A stretch of 55,201 nt of DNA from Serratia liquefaciens. Its GTDB lineage: Bacteria > Pseudomonadota > Gammaproteobacteria > Enterobacterales > Enterobacteriaceae. A program made the position numbers and the translations under genes. The DNA lies in the NCBI GenBank assembly GCA_012719855.1, contig JAAXZN010000037.1, forward strand, positions 1 through 55,201. The letters are read 5' to 3'. This document shows positions 17,286-28,387 of the stretch, piece after piece. Numbering within the stretch: position 1 is the stretch's first letter; each line of letters starts with the position of its first letter. The notes under the pieces were generated by a model that had not been told where the DNA came from, made no database searches, and was given only the letters and a program-made list of their open reading frames with translations.

Positions 17286-17645
17286 ATGAAAGCAACGGGA
17301 CTGAGTTTGGCCGTAGCACTGTTGGCCACGGTAGGTTTTACCACCACGGTGCAGGCGCAGGAACAACGTAGCGCAAAGGTGGCGCAGTGTGCAGGATTGC
17401 AACCGACAGACGTCGCCGCTCAGGTGAAACGCGATTACCTGCAGAACCGCATCACGCGCTGGGAATCGGATAAAAAACTGTTGGGGACGGCCACCCCGAT
17501 AGCCTGGATCAGTCCGGAGGCGATTACCGGCAAGGATGCAGTCTGGCAAGTGCCGTTAACGGTACGCGGCACCAAGCTGGATAAAACCTACAACGTCACC
17601 CTCGACTGCAACGCCGGTAAAATCACCTACAGCGAACCGCAATAA
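17286..17645 (+). CDS. yebF: Secreted protein YebF (colicin M immunity-like family)
   Basis: YebF is exported by Sec and, in E. coli, appears in the medium via outer-membrane porins. The 119 residues start with a signal peptide (about 1-24, cleavage likely after VQA). The mature domain carries KRDYxQNRxxRW, PIAWISxxxIxGKD and VPLTVRG, which are close to E. coli YebF. The two cysteines C35 and C107 of the family disulphide are present. GGAGGGA precedes the ATG. The function is unknown; the fold resembles colicin M immunity protein. Confidence 0.9.
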   Translation: MKATGLSLAVALLATVGFTTTVQAQEQRSAKVAQCAGLQPTDVAAQVKRDYLQNRITRWESDKKLLGTATPIAWISPEAITGKDAVWQVPLTVRGTKLDKTYNVTLDCNAGKITYSEPQ

Positions 17646-17683
17646 TCTCACCGTTTTCCGGCGTATTAGCGTCTGAAAAATAT

Positions 17684-17708
17684 CAAGCCCGCCTTAACAG
17701 CGGGCTTG
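17684..17708. terminator. Bidirectional terminator between yebF and yceB
   Basis: A 9-bp stem CAAGCCCGC/GCGGGCTTG with a 7-base loop. On the plus strand it is followed by TTGTTTTTT, on the minus strand by ATATTTTT. Confidence 0.85.
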
Positions 17709-17727
17709 TTGTTTTTTAGCGTCAGTA

Positions 17728-18291
17728 TCAGTCCGTAAACGGAATAACCAGTTCACCAGGCTTCACTTCCAGCCCTTTAGCCAACTTCTTGGCCATGGCT
17801 TCCGTTTTACTGTTATCCGGGTTCAGCACATAGGCCGGTTTTTGGTCGAAATAGGATTTCAGCGACTGATTCAGGTAAGGGGTCAGGGCCTTCATCACCG
17901 TCTGCATTTTCTCCGGCTGCACGCTGTAGTCGGTCAACTCCATATCTTTGAAGAACACCGCGCCTTGCTCACGGTCATACACCGGCTGCGCCTTCAGCGT
18001 CAGCTTCAGGTCCGCAGTCTGCGGGCCGAGAATGGAGGTGATGTTCACTTTTGCATCGCCGGAAAGGGTAACCTTGCCCGGTTCGCTTCGCCCAATTTGG
18101 CTCTGTAGCTGAGTCAGCACAATATTGGCGTCCAACAGCCCCGGCACGCCGATCTGCTTCTGGTAATCGTTGTGCTTTTGCAGGTAATCATTCACTTCCT
18201 GCTCGCTGAGCGTGTACTGGGTCAGCTGATTGCAGCCGATTAATGCGCCGGCGAACAGCAGGGCGGCTGCGCCCATCAGGATCTTTTTCAT
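17728..18291 (-). CDS. yceB: DUF1439 lipoprotein YceB
   Basis: A 187-residue lipoprotein with a signal peptide and lipobox LIGC (acylated C20), followed by NQLTQYTLSEQEVNDYL. It matches E. coli YceB to the end (KLAKGLEVKPGELVIPFTD). The mature residue after Cys is Asn, not Asp, so outer-membrane sorting is likely. Relatives have a tubular lipid-binding (TULIP-like) fold, but the role is not settled. It is the last gene of a minus-strand series with grxB and the kinase gene. Confidence 0.9.
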   Translation of the reverse strand: MKKILMGAAALLFAGALIGCNQLTQYTLSEQEVNDYLQKHNDYQKQIGVPGLLDANIVLTQLQSQIGRSEPGKVTLSGDAKVNITSILGPQTADLKLTLKAQPVYDREQGAVFFKDMELTDYSVQPEKMQTVMKALTPYLNQSLKSYFDQKPAYVLNPDNSKTEAMAKKLAKGLEVKPGELVIPFTD

Positions 18292-18445
18292 TTGTGCCTC
18301 ATAGCTACTGCCAACGAAAATGCTGCAGATAATTGATTTATCATTATAAACACTCGCTGACGGCGAAGGAAACCGTTGATGTCAGCAAACAGGGGGATAG
18401 TGCGCGCGAAATGCCCAGGTACCTATCGGATAACGCTGAAACTGT

Positions 18446-20086
18446 TCAGCGTCGCAGGCGCAGCACCAACAGCAAGACGCCGCCCAGGCAAGCGAGGGCT
18501 CCCAGCGCCGGAAACAGCGGAATGCCCCACAACCGCAGCGAGGAGTGCATCAGATAAGGGGCCAGGCCCAGTGCGAAGGCGGCTGTGACAATGGCAATAG
18601 CCAGGGTGAGGGCGGCCCGTTCCAGCGCCTTGCTCAACTGATCGATGTTTTTGACGTTGATATCGGCGCTGATTTTCCCGCCTTTGAGGCGACGCATCAG
18701 CAGGCGTAAGGTTTGCGGCAGCTCTTCACTGGCATCCAGTGCCTCGCCGCCCAACGCCAGCATGCGCCGACGCACCGCCTCCGGGGTATAACGCTGCAGC
18801 ATCACCTGTTGCAGCATAGGTTTCAGGGTGGCGATGATATCGAAATGGGGATCCAGCCGATGCAGCACGCCGTCGGCCGTGATTAACGCCTTGAACAGCA
18901 ACACAAGGTCCGGCGGCAGTGCCAACTGATGTTCACGCGCCATCACCAACAAATCGGTCAGCGCCTTGCCCAGCGTGAGAGTGGAGGAAGCCTGCTTATC
19001 GAGAAAGTTTTGCGCCGCCAGCTCCAGATCCAACAGATCCAAAGGATCGCTGTCCGACCAGGCGATCAAAGTGTTGATGATGCCGGCGGATTCTCGTTCG
19101 GCGATGGCCTGCAGCAACAGCAGCAATTGATTACGTCGCCGTTCGGAAAGCTGGCCGACCATACCGAAATCGATAAAACCGACGCGATTATCCGCTAACG
19201 CCATTACGTTACCCGGATGAGGATCGGCATGATAAAGACGGTGCTCCAGCACCATTTTCATAAAGGCCTGTGCGCCATGTCTTGCGAGCAAGGGGCCATC
19301 TAATCCTGCCGCCGCCAGTTGCTGCGGATTTTCCGGCGCGATACCCGGCAGAAATTCCTGTACCAGCAGGCGTTGGGACGACCATTGCCAATAAATCTTG
19401 GGGATGATCACATTGGGCTGCTGGGCAAACTGTTGGGCGACCCGTTCGCAGTTGTTGCCCTCGTGAGTCAGGTCCAGTTCATGAGTCAGCGCGGTTGCCA
19501 GGGCTCTGACCATCTGCCGCGGACGATAACGGGCCAACGCCGGGCTCTGTTGCTCCACGGTTTCCGCCAGATAGGTCAGCAGGCGCAGGTCGGCCTGAAT
19601 GGTTTTGGCCAGGCCGGGACGTAACACCTTGATCACTACCGCTTCGCCGCTGTGCAGGCGGGCGCGGTAGATCTGTGCCATCGAAGCAGCGGCCAGCGGC
19701 GTTTCGTCAAATTCGGCGAACAGACTGTGCGGATCACCCTTCAAGTCTGCCCGGATCTGCGGTGCCAGTTGCTCCCACGAAAGGGTGCTTGCCTGGCTGT
19801 GCAGACGGTCAAGTTCGTCGGTCCAGCTTGAGTCCAACAGATCTGAACGGGTTGCCAGGATCTGGCCGAATTTGACAAAGGTCGGCCCCAAGGCTTCCAG
19901 CGCCGCACGCAGACGCTGCGGCAACGTTTGGCCGTCTTGCTGCTCGCTGCCGCCATCACCACCGCTCAACAGGCTGCTCAGCCCCAGCAGACGAATCACA
20001 TCCTGCAATCCATAACGGATCAGCACGGCGGAGATTTCTTTCAGCCTTGCCCGATCGCGGGCAGTGACCAGCACCATTTTCAACAT
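18446..20086 (-). CDS. UbiB/ABC1-family atypical kinase paralogue
   Basis: A 546-residue protein of the UbiB (AarF/ABC1/ADCK) family. Family motifs are visible: KxGQ-like FVKFGQILATRSDLL (about residues 70-84), the Ala-rich loop LAAASMAQIYRARL, catalytic ExD in THELDLTHEGNN, DPHPGN and IDFG. Two hydrophobic helices close the chain (about 495-515 and 521-541), as in UbiB. It is not the ubiB gene itself, which normally follows ubiE and ubiJ. The family acts in coenzyme Q or lipid metabolism; the substrate here is unknown. It lies 26 bases after grxB, inside a pair (yceB-grxB) that is adjacent in E. coli. The start is weakly supported by AGGA at a long distance. Confidence 0.85.
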   Translation of the reverse strand: MLKMVLVTARDRARLKEISAVLIRYGLQDVIRLLGLSSLLSGGDGGSEQQDGQTLPQRLRAALEALGPTFVKFGQILATRSDLLDSSWTDELDRLHSQASTLSWEQLAPQIRADLKGDPHSLFAEFDETPLAAASMAQIYRARLHSGEAVVIKVLRPGLAKTIQADLRLLTYLAETVEQQSPALARYRPRQMVRALATALTHELDLTHEGNNCERVAQQFAQQPNVIIPKIYWQWSSQRLLVQEFLPGIAPENPQQLAAAGLDGPLLARHGAQAFMKMVLEHRLYHADPHPGNVMALADNRVGFIDFGMVGQLSERRRNQLLLLLQAIAERESAGIINTLIAWSDSDPLDLLDLELAAQNFLDKQASSTLTLGKALTDLLVMAREHQLALPPDLVLLFKALITADGVLHRLDPHFDIIATLKPMLQQVMLQRYTPEAVRRRMLALGGEALDASEELPQTLRLLMRRLKGGKISADINVKNIDQLSKALERAALTLAIAIVTAAFALGLAPYLMHSSLRLWGIPLFPALGALACLGGVLLLVLRLRR

Positions 20087-20112
20087 TTGCGGGCTATATC
20101 CTTATCGCGGGG

Positions 20113-20760
20113 CTACTGTTCCATATCGAACAGCAGTGGGATGTCACTGCGTTGCGCCATACGGTTGCGATAGGCTTCCACGTTTTCCGGCAGCGTCAGT
20201 CCGGCGACGATCGACAGCGATCGCAACAAGGGGAACAGATGGATATCGTCTTCCGACAGCGTGCCATTCACCGCGTCTGCTGAGACGACCAGACCGGAAA
20301 GTGTCTGCAGATCACCCTCCAGTTGGGCAATCAGATCGGCGCTGTCGGCAAGGTGCTCGGAAAAATCCCCGATCGAGGCCTGCTTTTTGTCGCTAAAGTA
20401 CTGGCGTGCACTGTCAGTGGCGAACTCTTCGAAGTCGGCATTGGCAAAGCGCGGCAGCAGTAGATTGATGCTGTAACCTCCGACCCGTTGCAGCCAGTCG
20501 GCGATTGCCGGGTTGGTTTTGCCGGTCAGCAGCGGCTTGCCGTCGAGGTTATCGACGTAATGCACGATATCCATGCTTTCCGGAAGATAGCTACCGTCAT
20601 CCTTTTGTAAGATCGGCGCCATTTTTTTGCCAATCATGCCGACAGGCGTCGCTTCATCGTCGTTGAGCAGGGTGACCAGGCGGACGGGCAGGTTTTTCAG
20701 GCCGAAAATCATGCGGGCTTTAACGCAGAATGGGCAATGATCGTAGATAAACAGTTTCAT
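20113..20760 (-). CDS. grxB: Glutaredoxin 2
   Basis: Grx2 is an abundant glutathione-dependent thiol oxidoreductase with a GST-like fold. The N-terminal thioredoxin-like domain has the active site CPFC (residues 9-12). The C-terminal helical domain runs from about residue 85 to 215, and the length of 215 equals E. coli. Neighbours yceB and mdtH are those of E. coli grxB. The protein should reduce glutathionylated and disulphide-bonded cytoplasmic proteins. Confidence 0.95.
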   Translation of the reverse strand: MKLFIYDHCPFCVKARMIFGLKNLPVRLVTLLNDDEATPVGMIGKKMAPILQKDDGSYLPESMDIVHYVDNLDGKPLLTGKTNPAIADWLQRVGGYSINLLLPRFANADFEEFATDSARQYFSDKKQASIGDFSEHLADSADLIAQLEGDLQTLSGLVVSADAVNGTLSEDDIHLFPLLRSLSIVAGLTLPENVEAYRNRMAQRSDIPLLFDMEQ

Positions 20761-20889
20761 GCTTGCTCCGGTTGTCAGGTTTTAACAGCAATAGTTATCA
20801 CAGCATACTGAGGCTGTCGCGAAAAGTTCTTGCTGGAAGGTGCGTAATTGTTGTTTGGCCCGTACAGACTGCGCGGGCCAAAGCAGGGA

Positions 20890-21138
20890 TTATTTTTTTG
20901 TCGGAACGGAATTGATCACTTCTATCAAATGCATGCGTGCTTCTTCCAAATCGATTTTATCACGCTCGTTGCTGGCGTTGACTATCTGCAGCTGTTTGAT
21001 GATGTCGCTTTTTAAAGTGGCATTGTCAGCGATGACGTGGGCCAGCGCTTTTTCTACCAATGTTGATCGCGCGTAGATCATGCGCAGGTTCAATACCATG
21101 TGTTCCAACAGCTGCGGTAATTTGTCTTCATCACTCAT
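20890..21138 (-). CDS. Small helical protein of unknown function
   Basis: An 82-residue protein that I do not recognise. It is predicted largely helical and charged (LLEHMVLNLRMIYARSTLVE, then KQLQIVNASNERDKIDLEEA), has no cysteine or signal peptide, and ends SVPTKK. The reading frame opens with a TTG two codons upstream; the ATG at 21138 is preferred because GGGAG lies at a good distance. It is located between grxB and mdtH, where E. coli has no gene. Codon use resembles its neighbours, so it looks like a real gene. Confidence 0.7.
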   Translation of the reverse strand: MSDEDKLPQLLEHMVLNLRMIYARSTLVEKALAHVIADNATLKSDIIKQLQIVNASNERDKIDLEEARMHLIEVINSVPTKK

Positions 21139-21224
21139 CGCCAACTTCTCCCGTTTATGTTTTTACTATCAGGATAGCAGCTGTGGGTAATTCGGCTGAT
21201 TTTCTGGCAACTTAGAGAAAAATC

Positions 21225-22775
<1,551 letters not shown>

Positions 22776-23360
22776 ATGTTTGGCTACCGCTCTGCATCAC
22801 CAAAAGTACGCCTGACCACCGAACGGCTGGTTGTCCGTTTAGTTCATGAACGCGACGCCTACCGGCTGGCGGAATACTATGCCGATAACCGAAGCTTCCT
22901 TAAACCCTGGGAACCGGTACGGGATGAAAGCCACTGTTATCCTTCCGGCTGGCAGGCGCGGCTGGGGATGATCACCGAAATGCAAAAGCAGGGCAGCGCC
23001 TACTATTTTATCCTGCTCGATCCGGAAGAAAATGAAGTGCGCGGCGTGGCCAACTTCAGCAATGTGCTGCGTGGCTCATTCCATGCCTGTTTCCTCGGGT
23101 ATTCACTGGCCGAGAAATGGCAGGGCCAGGGGCTGATGTTTGAAGCGCTGCAGTCCGCCATCCGCTATATGCTGCGTCAGCAGCGTATGCACCGCATCAT
23201 GGCCAACTATATGCCGCACAATCAGCGCAGCGGCGCGTTGCTGACCCGCCTGGGATTCGAACGTGAAGGCTATGCCAAGGACTATCTGCTGATCGACGGG
23301 CAGTGGCAGGATCACGTACTGACGGCTTTAACCAATAAAGAATGGCTACCGCCACGCTGA
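22776..23360 (+). CDS. rimJ: Ribosomal protein S5 N-acetyltransferase RimJ
   Basis: RimJ is a GNAT-fold enzyme that acetylates the N-terminal Ala of ribosomal protein S5 and is also linked to 30S assembly. The acetyl-CoA loop region is [35 protein letters not shown] and [33 protein letters not shown] are family signatures. Two adjacent ATG codons exist (22773 and 22776). I chose the second, which gives the E. coli start MFGYRS, the E. coli length of 194 and a better distance to GGGGG. Confidence 0.94.
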   Translation: MFGYRSASPKVRLTTERLVVRLVHERDAYRLAEYYADNRSFLKPWEPVRDESHCYPSGWQARLGMITEMQKQGSAYYFILLDPEENEVRGVANFSNVLRGSFHACFLGYSLAEKWQGQGLMFEALQSAIRYMLRQQRMHRIMANYMPHNQRSGALLTRLGFEREGYAKDYLLIDGQWQDHVLTALTNKEWLPPR

Positions 23361-23369
23361 GGCAAAATA

Positions 23370-24014
23370 ATGAAATACGAATTAAGCGCCAAAGAGGCCA
23401 GGGTGATTGGCTGCCTGCTGGAAAAGCAGGTCACCACCCCGGACCAGTATCCCCTTTCCCTCAATGCCATCGCCCTGGCCTGTAATCAGAAAACCAACCG
23501 CGAACCGGTGATGGATCTTGCTGAAAACGAAGTCCAGCAGGTGCTGGATCTGCTGTTAAAGAAACACTTTCTGCGCACCCTAAGCGGTTTTGGCAACCGG
23601 GTGGTCAAATATGAACAGCGTTTTTGCAATTCAGAGTTTGGTCAGCTCAAGCTGAGCGCCGCTGAATTGGCGGTGATCGCCACTTTACTGCTGCGTGGCG
23701 CGCAAACCCCTGGGGAATTGCGCACCCGAACCAACCGCATGCATGAATTTAATGATGTTACCGAAGTGGAGCAGGTGCTGGCGCAGCTGAGTGCGCGTGA
23801 GGATGGCCCCTTTGTGGTGCGACTGGCGCGGGAGCCGGGCAAGCGTGAAAGTCGATTTATGCATTTGTTCAGCGGCCAGATTGACGAGGCTCCTGCGGAA
23901 GCATCGCTGGCCAATGACAGCGATTTGCACGAGCGCGTGAGTGTGCTGGAAAACGAAGTGGCGCAGCTTAAACAGCAGGTGCAGGCGTTATTGGAGCGGG
24001 GATTGCATGAGTAA
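23370..24014 (+). CDS. yceH: UPF0502 (DUF480) protein YceH
   Basis: A 214-residue cytoplasmic protein of unknown function. DUF480 proteins consist of two winged-helix-like domains (about 1-85 and 90-165), followed here by a leucine-zipper-like coiled coil at the C-terminus ([20 protein letters not shown]). It follows rimJ by nine bases and overlaps mviM by eight bases, so the three are one operon. Confidence 0.92.
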   Translation: MKYELSAKEARVIGCLLEKQVTTPDQYPLSLNAIALACNQKTNREPVMDLAENEVQQVLDLLLKKHFLRTLSGFGNRVVKYEQRFCNSEFGQLKLSAAELAVIATLLLRGAQTPGELRTRTNRMHEFNDVTEVEQVLAQLSAREDGPFVVRLAREPGKRESRFMHLFSGQIDEAPAEASLANDSDLHERVSVLENEVAQLKQQVQALLERGLHE

Positions 24015-24927
24015 ATTACGCGTTGGCGTGGTGGGGTTGGGCGGTATCGCGCAAAAGGCTTATCTGCCGATCCTCAGCCAGGCCGCAGACTGGACGTTAG
24101 TCGGCGGTTTCTCTCCGAATCAGCAAAAGGCACAGCCTATTTGCGACAGCTATCGCATGGCCTGTTTTTCAGGGCTCGACAGCCTGGCGCAGCAGTGTGA
24201 CGCGGTGTTCGTACACAGCAGCACCGCCAGTCATTTTCAGGTGATTGGCGAGCTGTTGCGAAATGGCGTTCACGTTTATGTCGACAAGCCGCTGGCGGAG
24301 ACCGTGGAGCAGGGCGAACAGCTACTGGCCCTGGCTGGAAAACAGGGCAAGGCGCTGATGGTCGGGTTTAACCGTCGCTTTGCACCGCTGTACCGTCAGT
24401 TGAAGCAGGACATGCAGCAACCGGCGTCGATTCGCATGGATAAGCACCGTGCCGACAGCGTCGGACCTAACGATGCGCGCTTTACCCTGTTGGACGATTA
24501 TCTGCACGTGGTGGACACCGCTCTGTGGTTGGGTGGGAATGCAGGGCAATTGCTCAGCGGCAGCCTGCGGACTAACGATGCCGGTGAGTTGGTTTATGCC
24601 GAACATCATTTTGAATGCGGAGAAACGCTGGTGACCACCAGCATGCATCGTCGGGCAGGCAGCCAGCGTGAAAGCGTTCAGGCGGTGACGGACGGCGCGG
24701 TTTATCAGTTGAACGATATGCGTCAGTGGCTGCGGGAAGACTCGCAGGGCGTGCTGGAGCAACCGGCGCCAGGCTGGCAAACCACGCTGGCGCAGCGCGG
24801 TTTTGACGGCGCGATCCGCCATTTCCTTGCCTCCGTCAGTAACCAAACGCTGCCGGACACCGCCGGAGAGCAGGCAATCGCAGCCCAGCGGGTGATTGAA
24901 CGCCTGTTGCGAGACGCCAATTTGTAA
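24007..24927 (+). CDS. mviM: Gfo/Idh/MocA-family oxidoreductase MviM
   Basis: A 306-residue putative NAD(P)-dependent oxidoreductase. The Rossmann nucleotide site is [17 protein letters not shown] (about 7-23), and VYVDKPLAE (near residue 95) carries the family's EKP-like lysine. The C-terminal alpha/beta domain follows. The substrate is unknown. The reading frame extends upstream into yceH; the ATG at 24007 gives the family start [10 protein letters not shown]. It sits in the same operon order as in E. coli, directly before murJ. Confidence 0.92.
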   Translation: MSKLRVGVVGLGGIAQKAYLPILSQAADWTLVGGFSPNQQKAQPICDSYRMACFSGLDSLAQQCDAVFVHSSTASHFQVIGELLRNGVHVYVDKPLAETVEQGEQLLALAGKQGKALMVGFNRRFAPLYRQLKQDMQQPASIRMDKHRADSVGPNDARFTLLDDYLHVVDTALWLGGNAGQLLSGSLRTNDAGELVYAEHHFECGETLVTTSMHRRAGSQRESVQAVTDGAVYQLNDMRQWLREDSQGVLEQPAPGWQTTLAQRGFDGAIRHFLASVSNQTLPDTAGEQAIAAQRVIERLLRDANL

Positions 24928-24997
24928 CATAACTCCATGTAACATATGAGAGTAGCTATTCTGCGACGTAAGGGTAAACTTAGCCGATAGTTTTACT

Positions 24998-25019
24998 GAC
25001 GCCTGCTGATGCAGGCGTC
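24998..25019 (+). other. Strong hairpin between mviM and murJ
   Basis: A perfect 9-bp stem GACGCCTGC/GCAGGCGTC with a TGAT loop, 30 bases before murJ. No U-tract follows, so it is not a classical terminator. It could be a partial attenuator or an mRNA processing or protection site. Confidence 0.5.
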
Positions 25020-25049
25020 GACATTTACAGGGCACATCAGAAAAACCAC

Positions 25050-26585
25050 ATGAACCTACTAAAATCACTGGCAGCCGTCAGCTCTATGACGATGTTTTCA
25101 CGGGTGCTGGGCTTTGCCCGTGACGCCATCGTGGCGCGGGTATTTGGTGCCGGTATGGCAACGGACGCCTTCTTCGTGGCGTTCAAACTGCCTAACCTGC
25201 TGCGGCGCATCTTTGCCGAAGGGGCCTTTTCGCAAGCCTTTGTCCCGATCCTGGCCGAATACAAAAGCCAGCAGGGAGAAGAGGCCACGCGCACCTTTAT
25301 CGCTTACGTTTCCGGACTGCTGACGCTGGTGTTGGCCGTGGTGACGGTGTTGGGGATGCTGGCCGCCCCATGGGTGATTTACATTACCGCGCCGGGCTTT
25401 GTCGATTCTCCGGACAAATTCGCGTTGACCTCGTCACTGCTGCGGGTCACCTTTCCATATATTCTGCTGATCTCGCTGGCGTCATTGGTGGGGTCAATCC
25501 TCAATACCTGGAACCGTTTTTCGATCCCGGCGTTTGCGCCGACGTTGCTTAACGTCAGCATGATTGGTTTTGCGCTGTTTGCCGCACCTTACTTCAATCC
25601 GCCGGTGATGGCGCTGGCCTGGGCGGTCGTCGTGGGCGGCGTGCTGCAGTTGGGTTATCAGCTCCCGCATCTGAAGAAGATCGGCATGCTGGTGCTGCCG
25701 CGTCTCAAGCTGGGCGACGCCGGCGTATGGCGAGTGATGCGACAGATGGGGCCGGCGATTTTCGGCGTCTCGGTCAGCCAGATCTCACTGATCATCAATA
25801 CCATTTTCGCTTCCTTCCTGGTCTCCGGTTCGGTGTCCTGGATGTATTATGCCGACCGCCTGATGGAGTTTCCCTCCGGCGTGCTGGGTGTGGCGCTGGG
25901 GACCATCCTGTTGCCATCGCTGGCGAAAAGTTTTTCCAGCGGTAACCACGATGAATATTCACGTTTGATGGACTGGGGTCTGCGCCTGTGTTTCCTGCTG
26001 GCGTTGCCGAGCGCCATCGCTCTGGGCATTTTGGCCAAACCGCTGACCGTCTCTTTGTTCCAGTACGGCAAGTTCAGCGCTTTCGACGCTGCGATGACCC
26101 AGCGCGCGCTGGTGGCCTATTCGGTAGGGTTGATGGGGTTGATCGTCGTGAAGGTGTTGGCGCCAGGGTTCTATTCGCGTCAGGACATCAAAACACCGGT
26201 TAAGATTGCCATTATCACGCTGATTTTGACCCAGGTGATGAACCTGATGTTTATCGGCCCGTTAAAGCATGCCGGACTTTCGCTGTCGATTGGTCTGGGG
26301 GCCTGTCTTAACGCTTCGCTGCTGTATTGGCAGTTGCGCAAGCAGAAGATTTTCCACCCGCAGCCGGGTTGGGCGATGTTCCTGACCAAGCTGGTGATCG
26401 CGGTGATCGTGATGTCGGTGGTGCTGGTTGGCGTAATGTGGCTGATGCCGCCCTGGGATCAGGGCAATATGTTGGCACGTTTGCTGCGTTTGGCGCTGGT
26501 GGTGGTTACCGGTGTGGTGGCTTACTTTGGCGTATTGGCCGGGCTGGGCTTCCGTCCGCGCGACTTCGCCCGGCGAGTAGCCTAA
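25050..26585 (+). CDS. murJ: Lipid II flippase MurJ
   Basis: MurJ flips lipid II across the inner membrane for peptidoglycan synthesis and is essential in E. coli. The 511 residues form 14 predicted helices of the MOP superfamily. Conserved functional arginines are visible in [18 protein letters not shown] (R18 and R24 by E. coli numbering) and [20 protein letters not shown]. The ribosome binding site is weak, but the start [15 protein letters not shown] is identical to E. coli. It ends convergent with argS, where E. coli has flagellar genes next to murJ. Confidence 0.96.
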   Translation: MNLLKSLAAVSSMTMFSRVLGFARDAIVARVFGAGMATDAFFVAFKLPNLLRRIFAEGAFSQAFVPILAEYKSQQGEEATRTFIAYVSGLLTLVLAVVTVLGMLAAPWVIYITAPGFVDSPDKFALTSSLLRVTFPYILLISLASLVGSILNTWNRFSIPAFAPTLLNVSMIGFALFAAPYFNPPVMALAWAVVVGGVLQLGYQLPHLKKIGMLVLPRLKLGDAGVWRVMRQMGPAIFGVSVSQISLIINTIFASFLVSGSVSWMYYADRLMEFPSGVLGVALGTILLPSLAKSFSSGNHDEYSRLMDWGLRLCFLLALPSAIALGILAKPLTVSLFQYGKFSAFDAAMTQRALVAYSVGLMGLIVVKVLAPGFYSRQDIKTPVKIAIITLILTQVMNLMFIGPLKHAGLSLSIGLGACLNASLLYWQLRKQKIFHPQPGWAMFLTKLVIAVIVMSVVLVGVMWLMPPWDQGNMLARLLRLALVVVTGVVAYFGVLAGLGFRPRDFARRVA

Positions 26586-26614
26586 ACGGCTTTCTCCGCC
26601 GTCAGAGCATAAAA

Positions 26615-26636
26615 AAGGGTCGCCTCGGCGACCCTT
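26615..26636. terminator. Bidirectional terminator between murJ and argS
   Basis: A 10-bp stem AAGGGTCGCC/GGCGACCCTT with A-rich left and T-rich right flanks, so that both converging transcripts get a short U-tract. Confidence 0.85.
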
Positions 26637-26656
26637 TCTCGTTATCAGCCAGCGGC

Positions 26657-28387
26657 TTACATACGTTCGACGGTTTCGATACCCAACGTATCCAGACCGA
26701 TTTTCAGCGTTTTGGCGGTTAGCAGCGCCAACTTCAGGCGGCTCTGACGCGCTTCTTCGCTGTCTGCATTCAGGATCTGGCAGTGCTCGTAGAAGCCGGA
26801 GAACAGGCCCGCAAGATCGTACAGGTAGCTACACATCACGTGCGGAGTACCTTCGCGCGCCACGGTGGTGATCACTTCTTCAAACTGCAGCAGGCGGGTC
26901 GCCAGCGCAATTTCGCGCTCTTCGGTCATCACCAGCGGCAGGGTCAGATTGCTTTCGTCGACACCGGCACGTTTGAATACGGAGGCCACGCGGGTATAAG
27001 CATACTGCATATAAGGCGCGGTATTGCCTTCAAACGCCAGCATGTTATCCCAGTCGAAGATATAGTCGGTGGTACGGCTTTTTGACAGGTCGGCGTATTT
27101 AACTGCCCCGATGCCCACGGCGTTAGCCAGGTTCTGCATCTCTTCTGCCGGCATGTCCGGGTTTTTCTCGGCGATCAGCTTGCCTGCACGATCAACCGCT
27201 TCATCCAGCAGATCGGACAATTTCACCGTGCCGCCTGAGCGGGTTTTGAACGGCTTGCCGTCTTTACCCAGCATCATGCCGAACATGTGGTGCTCCAGCG
27301 AGAGGCTGTCCGGGATATAACCGGCTTTGCGCACGATGGTCCAGGCCTGCATCAAATGCTGATGCTGACGGGAGTCGATGTAATAAAGCACGCGATCGGC
27401 ACCCAGCGTTTCATAACGGTATTTTGCGCAGGCGATGTCGGTGGTGGTGTACAGGTAGCCGCCATCCTTTTTCTGGATGATGACGCCCATAGGGTCGCCG
27501 TCTTTATTCTTGTATTCGTCGAGGAACACCACGGTGGCGCCTTCGCTTTCCACCGCCAGCCCCTTGGCCTTGAGATCGGCCACGATACCCGGCAGCATCG
27601 CGTTGTACAGGCTTTCACCCATTACGTCGTCTTCGGTCAGGGTGACGTTCAGACGGTTATAGGTCAGCTGGTTTTGTGCCATGGTGATGTCGACCAGCTT
27701 GCGCCACATCTTCAGGCAGTATTGATCGCCGCCTTGCAGTTTTACCACGTAGGCACGGGCGCGTTCGGCGAACTCGGCGTCTTCATCATAGTGTTTCTTT
27801 GCTTCACGATAGAACTGTTCCAGATCGGACAGGCCCATATCGCTGGCGTTTTCGTTCTGCATTTTTTCCAGATAGGCAATCAGCATGCCGAACTGGGTGC
27901 CCCAGTCACCCACGTGGTTGGCGCGGATCACTTTATGCCCCAGGAACTCCTGAGTACGTGCCGCAGCGTCACCGATAATGGTAGAGCGCAGGTGGCCGAC
28001 GTGCATTTCTTTCGCCACGTTGGGCGCCGAGTAGTCAATGACGATGGTTTGCGGTTTGACGGGCGCAATGCCCAGTTTTGGCGCGCCAAGCACCCAATCA
28101 GTTTGCTGCGCGACCCAGTCGCTGTTCAGGAAGATATTGATAAAGCCGGGACCGGCAATTTCCACTTTGCTGGCGACGTCGCCGAGATCAAGCAGTTGCA
28201 CCACTTTTTCTGCCAACTGGCGTGGCGGCATGCCGAGTTTCTTGGCAACGGACATCACGCCATTGGCCTGATAGTCGCCAAACTGCGCTTTTGCGGACTG
28301 ACGGACTTGCGCTTCGCAATCGGCTGGCGCGCCTGCGGCAATCAGCGCCTGGCTGACTTTATCTGAAAGAAGAACCTGAATATTCAC
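26657..28387 (-). CDS. argS: Arginyl-tRNA synthetase
   Basis: A class I aminoacyl-tRNA synthetase charging tRNA-Arg, 576 residues. The N-terminal ArgRS additional domain (about 1-110) is followed by the HIGH-type signature [20 protein letters not shown] (near 122-141). A canonical KMSKS is absent, as is usual for this enzyme in bacteria; [13 protein letters not shown] occupies that region. The C-terminal DALR anticodon-binding domain ends [16 protein letters not shown]. The neighbour yecM on the other side is the same as in E. coli. Confidence 0.97.
   Translation of the reverse strand: MNIQVLLSDKVSQALIAAGAPADCEAQVRQSAKAQFGDYQANGVMSVAKKLGMPPRQLAEKVVQLLDLGDVASKVEIAGPGFINIFLNSDWVAQQTDWVLGAPKLGIAPVKPQTIVIDYSAPNVAKEMHVGHLRSTIIGDAAARTQEFLGHKVIRANHVGDWGTQFGMLIAYLEKMQNENASDMGLSDLEQFYREAKKHYDEDAEFAERARAYVVKLQGGDQYCLKMWRKLVDITMAQNQLTYNRLNVTLTEDDVMGESLYNAMLPGIVADLKAKGLAVESEGATVVFLDEYKNKDGDPMGVIIQKKDGGYLYTTTDIACAKYRYETLGADRVLYYIDSRQHQHLMQAWTIVRKAGYIPDSLSLEHHMFGMMLGKDGKPFKTRSGGTVKLSDLLDEAVDRAGKLIAEKNPDMPAEEMQNLANAVGIGAVKYADLSKSRTTDYIFDWDNMLAFEGNTAPYMQYAYTRVASVFKRAGVDESNLTLPLVMTEEREIALATRLLQFEEVITTVAREGTPHVMCSYLYDLAGLFSGFYEHCQILNADSEEARQSRLKLALLTAKTLKIGLDTLGIETVERM

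Noticed and set aside
27287-28366. A 359-codon plus-strand ORF opposite argS
   Set aside because: It is the mirror of a conserved gene in GC-rich DNA; the translation is His/Val/Phe-rich, matches no family, and argS is complete.
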